From NCBI GenBank assembly GCA_027489105.1, contig JAIYAJ010000289.1:1-6038 (forward strand): a stretch of 6,038 nt of DNA. The letters are read 5' to 3'. Below, in pieces: positions 5,063 to 6,038 of the stretch (its first letter is position 1; each line of letters opens with the position of its first letter). Source of the stretch: Zymomonas sp. (GTDB lineage Bacteria > Pseudomonadota > Alphaproteobacteria > Sphingomonadales > Sphingomonadaceae). The translations under genes and the position numbers were made by a program. Below the pieces are notes generated by a model. The model had not been told where the DNA came from and searched no databases. It worked only from the letters and a program-made list of their open reading frames with translations.

Positions 5063-6038
5063 GATTCTGCTCCGTCTGCGCTTCGGTCGAAAGGTCGAGG
5101 CTGCGCTCATGGCTGAACATCATCTCGCGGTTGACCGTCACATCGCCCGACGCGATCTGCGCTTCGAGTCGCAGGCCGTCGCGGCGGCGATATTCGGTCT
5201 CGATCATCTCGATAGTCTCCGCCGTGAAGCCGAGCCGGTCGAGCGTCTCGCGGCCGAGCAGCACGGCCGATTCGAACAGCTCACGGACGGCCCCTGCTAG
5301 GTCGAGCTTGCTCAGCGACATCATATGGAGCCGATCATAGGCGCGTACGAGGATCGCCGCCTTGGGAAAGGCTTCGAGAATGGGCTGCAGTTGCGCCTTG
5401 TCGAGGCCGTTGCCATCGACGCAGAAAATGATCGCCTGCGCATCCGCCCCGCCCGCATTGCGAAGCAGGTCGGTACGGGTGCCATCGCCATAGAAGACCT
5501 TGACGTCGAACTTCTGGGCGACGTCGATCTGTTCGACCCGCCGGTCGATCAGGGTGATGCGGACCCCGGCGGCGAGCAGCATCTGCGCCACCGTCTGCCC
5601 GAAGCGGCCATAGCCGACGATGATGACCGCCGGGCTGATCGAGCCATCGGGGCCGGGACGATCCTCGCGCGTCGGCGGGGGCGTCAGGAAACGGCGCGAG
5701 AACATCATCAGGAAGGGCGTGGTCGCCATCGAAAGGGTGACGATGGCGCCGAAGAGGCTGGCCGCTTCCGGCGCGATCAGCAACGCGCCCGCCGCCTGCG
5801 CGAACAGCACGAAGGCGAATTCGCCGCCTTGGCTGAGCAACAGGCCGAAGCTGAGCGCCGCACGCGCCGGCACGCCGAACAGGCGCGCGACACCGAACAT
5901 CACGATGCTCTTGGTGCCGACGACCGCGGCGGCCATGGCGATCACGAACAGCGGCCGTTCCATGACCACCTGCAGGGCGAGCAACATGCCCACCGCCAGG
6001 AAGAAGAGACCCAGCAGGATTGTGCGAAACGGTTCGAC
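5049..6038 (-). CDS. KefB/KefC-type cation:proton antiporter, C-terminal part (5' end outside the window)
   Basis: The window holds the last 329 residues; the frame is open through base 6038, so an internal Met near 5993 is not the start. Numbering from the window edge, EPFRTILLGLFFLAVGM (2-18) is the late membrane motif of the CPA2 family. Further hydrophobic segments lie at about 31-55, 60-82 and 92-114, including LLLSQGGEFAFVLF (66-79). A cytoplasmic RCK N-terminal (TrkA-N) domain then starts at about 136, with the nucleotide-binding GYGRFGQ (142-148), an acidic residue at the end of the second strand (Asp165) and YGDGT (183-187). RAYDRLHMMSL and ELFESAVLLGRETL match the end of Kef-type proteins. 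Such proteins export potassium in exchange for protons, in Kef systems gated by glutathione adducts or nucleotides. Which gate or ion applies here cannot be told. No KefF/KefG partner gene is visible in the window. It is followed by the overlapping DUF423 gene. Confidence 0.92.
   Translation of the reverse strand, partial: VEPFRTILLGLFFLAVGMLLALQVVMERPLFVIAMAAAVVGTKSIVMFGVARLFGVPARAALSFGLLLSQGGEFAFVLFAQAAGALLIAPEAASLFGAIVTLSMATTPFLMMFSRRFLTPPPTREDRPGPDGSISPAVIIVGYGRFGQTVAQMLLAAGVRITLIDRRVEQIDVAQKFDVKVFYGDGTRTDLLRNAGGADAQAIIFCVDGNGLDKAQLQPILEAFPKAAILVRAYDRLHMMSLSKLDLAGAVRELFESAVLLGRETLDRLGFTAETIEMIETEYRRRDGLRLEAQIASGDVTVNREMMFSHERSLDLSTEAQTEQNHGTR

Overview
The window is high-GC (roughly mid-60s percent by eye), densely coded chromosomal DNA with short intergenic gaps and several overlapping genes. 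Gene content and protein style suggest an alphaproteobacterium, most likely a sphingomonad (Sphingomonadales). That placement is an inference from gene order and protein character; no rRNA or other direct taxonomic marker is present.

Layout. On the minus strand at the left edge, a 45-residue single-pass membrane protein (554 to 417) overlaps by 20 nt the start of a secreted, proline-rich protein of unknown function (436 to beyond base 1). Divergently on the plus strand lie aroK (shikimate kinase) and aroB (3-dehydroquinate synthase), joined by an ATGA overlap. After an 81-nt gap come yqiJ (three membrane segments plus a C-terminal OB-fold-like domain) and yqiK (a flotillin-type SPFH protein with a long coiled coil), also joined by an ATGA overlap. 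Converging from the right on the minus strand are the 3' part of a KefB/KefC-type cation:proton antiporter with an RCK domain and, overlapping it by 14 nt, a small DUF423 membrane protein.

How the genes work together. AroB and AroK catalyse two steps of the shikimate pathway to chorismate and are probably made from one transcript. YqiJ and YqiK are a membrane partner and flotillin pair, expected to form a large inner-membrane microdomain assembly. The antiporter and DUF423 protein probably share a transcript entering from the right. The left minus-strand pair looks like a small envelope operon.

Regulatory structure visible in the sequence includes a possible pair of overlapping divergent promoters at the aroK border (about 598 to 647), a perfect hairpin that pairs away the yqiJ ribosome binding site (2336 to 2352), and a 40-nt dyad between the convergent yqiK and DUF423 genes (4673 to 4712). 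I saw no tRNA, rRNA, CRISPR array, insertion sequence, phage gene or attachment site. The window is mostly housekeeping and conserved membrane functions, and I found no convincing new multi-gene system. The least explained parts are the two-gene unit at the left edge and the RNA structure in front of yqiJK.
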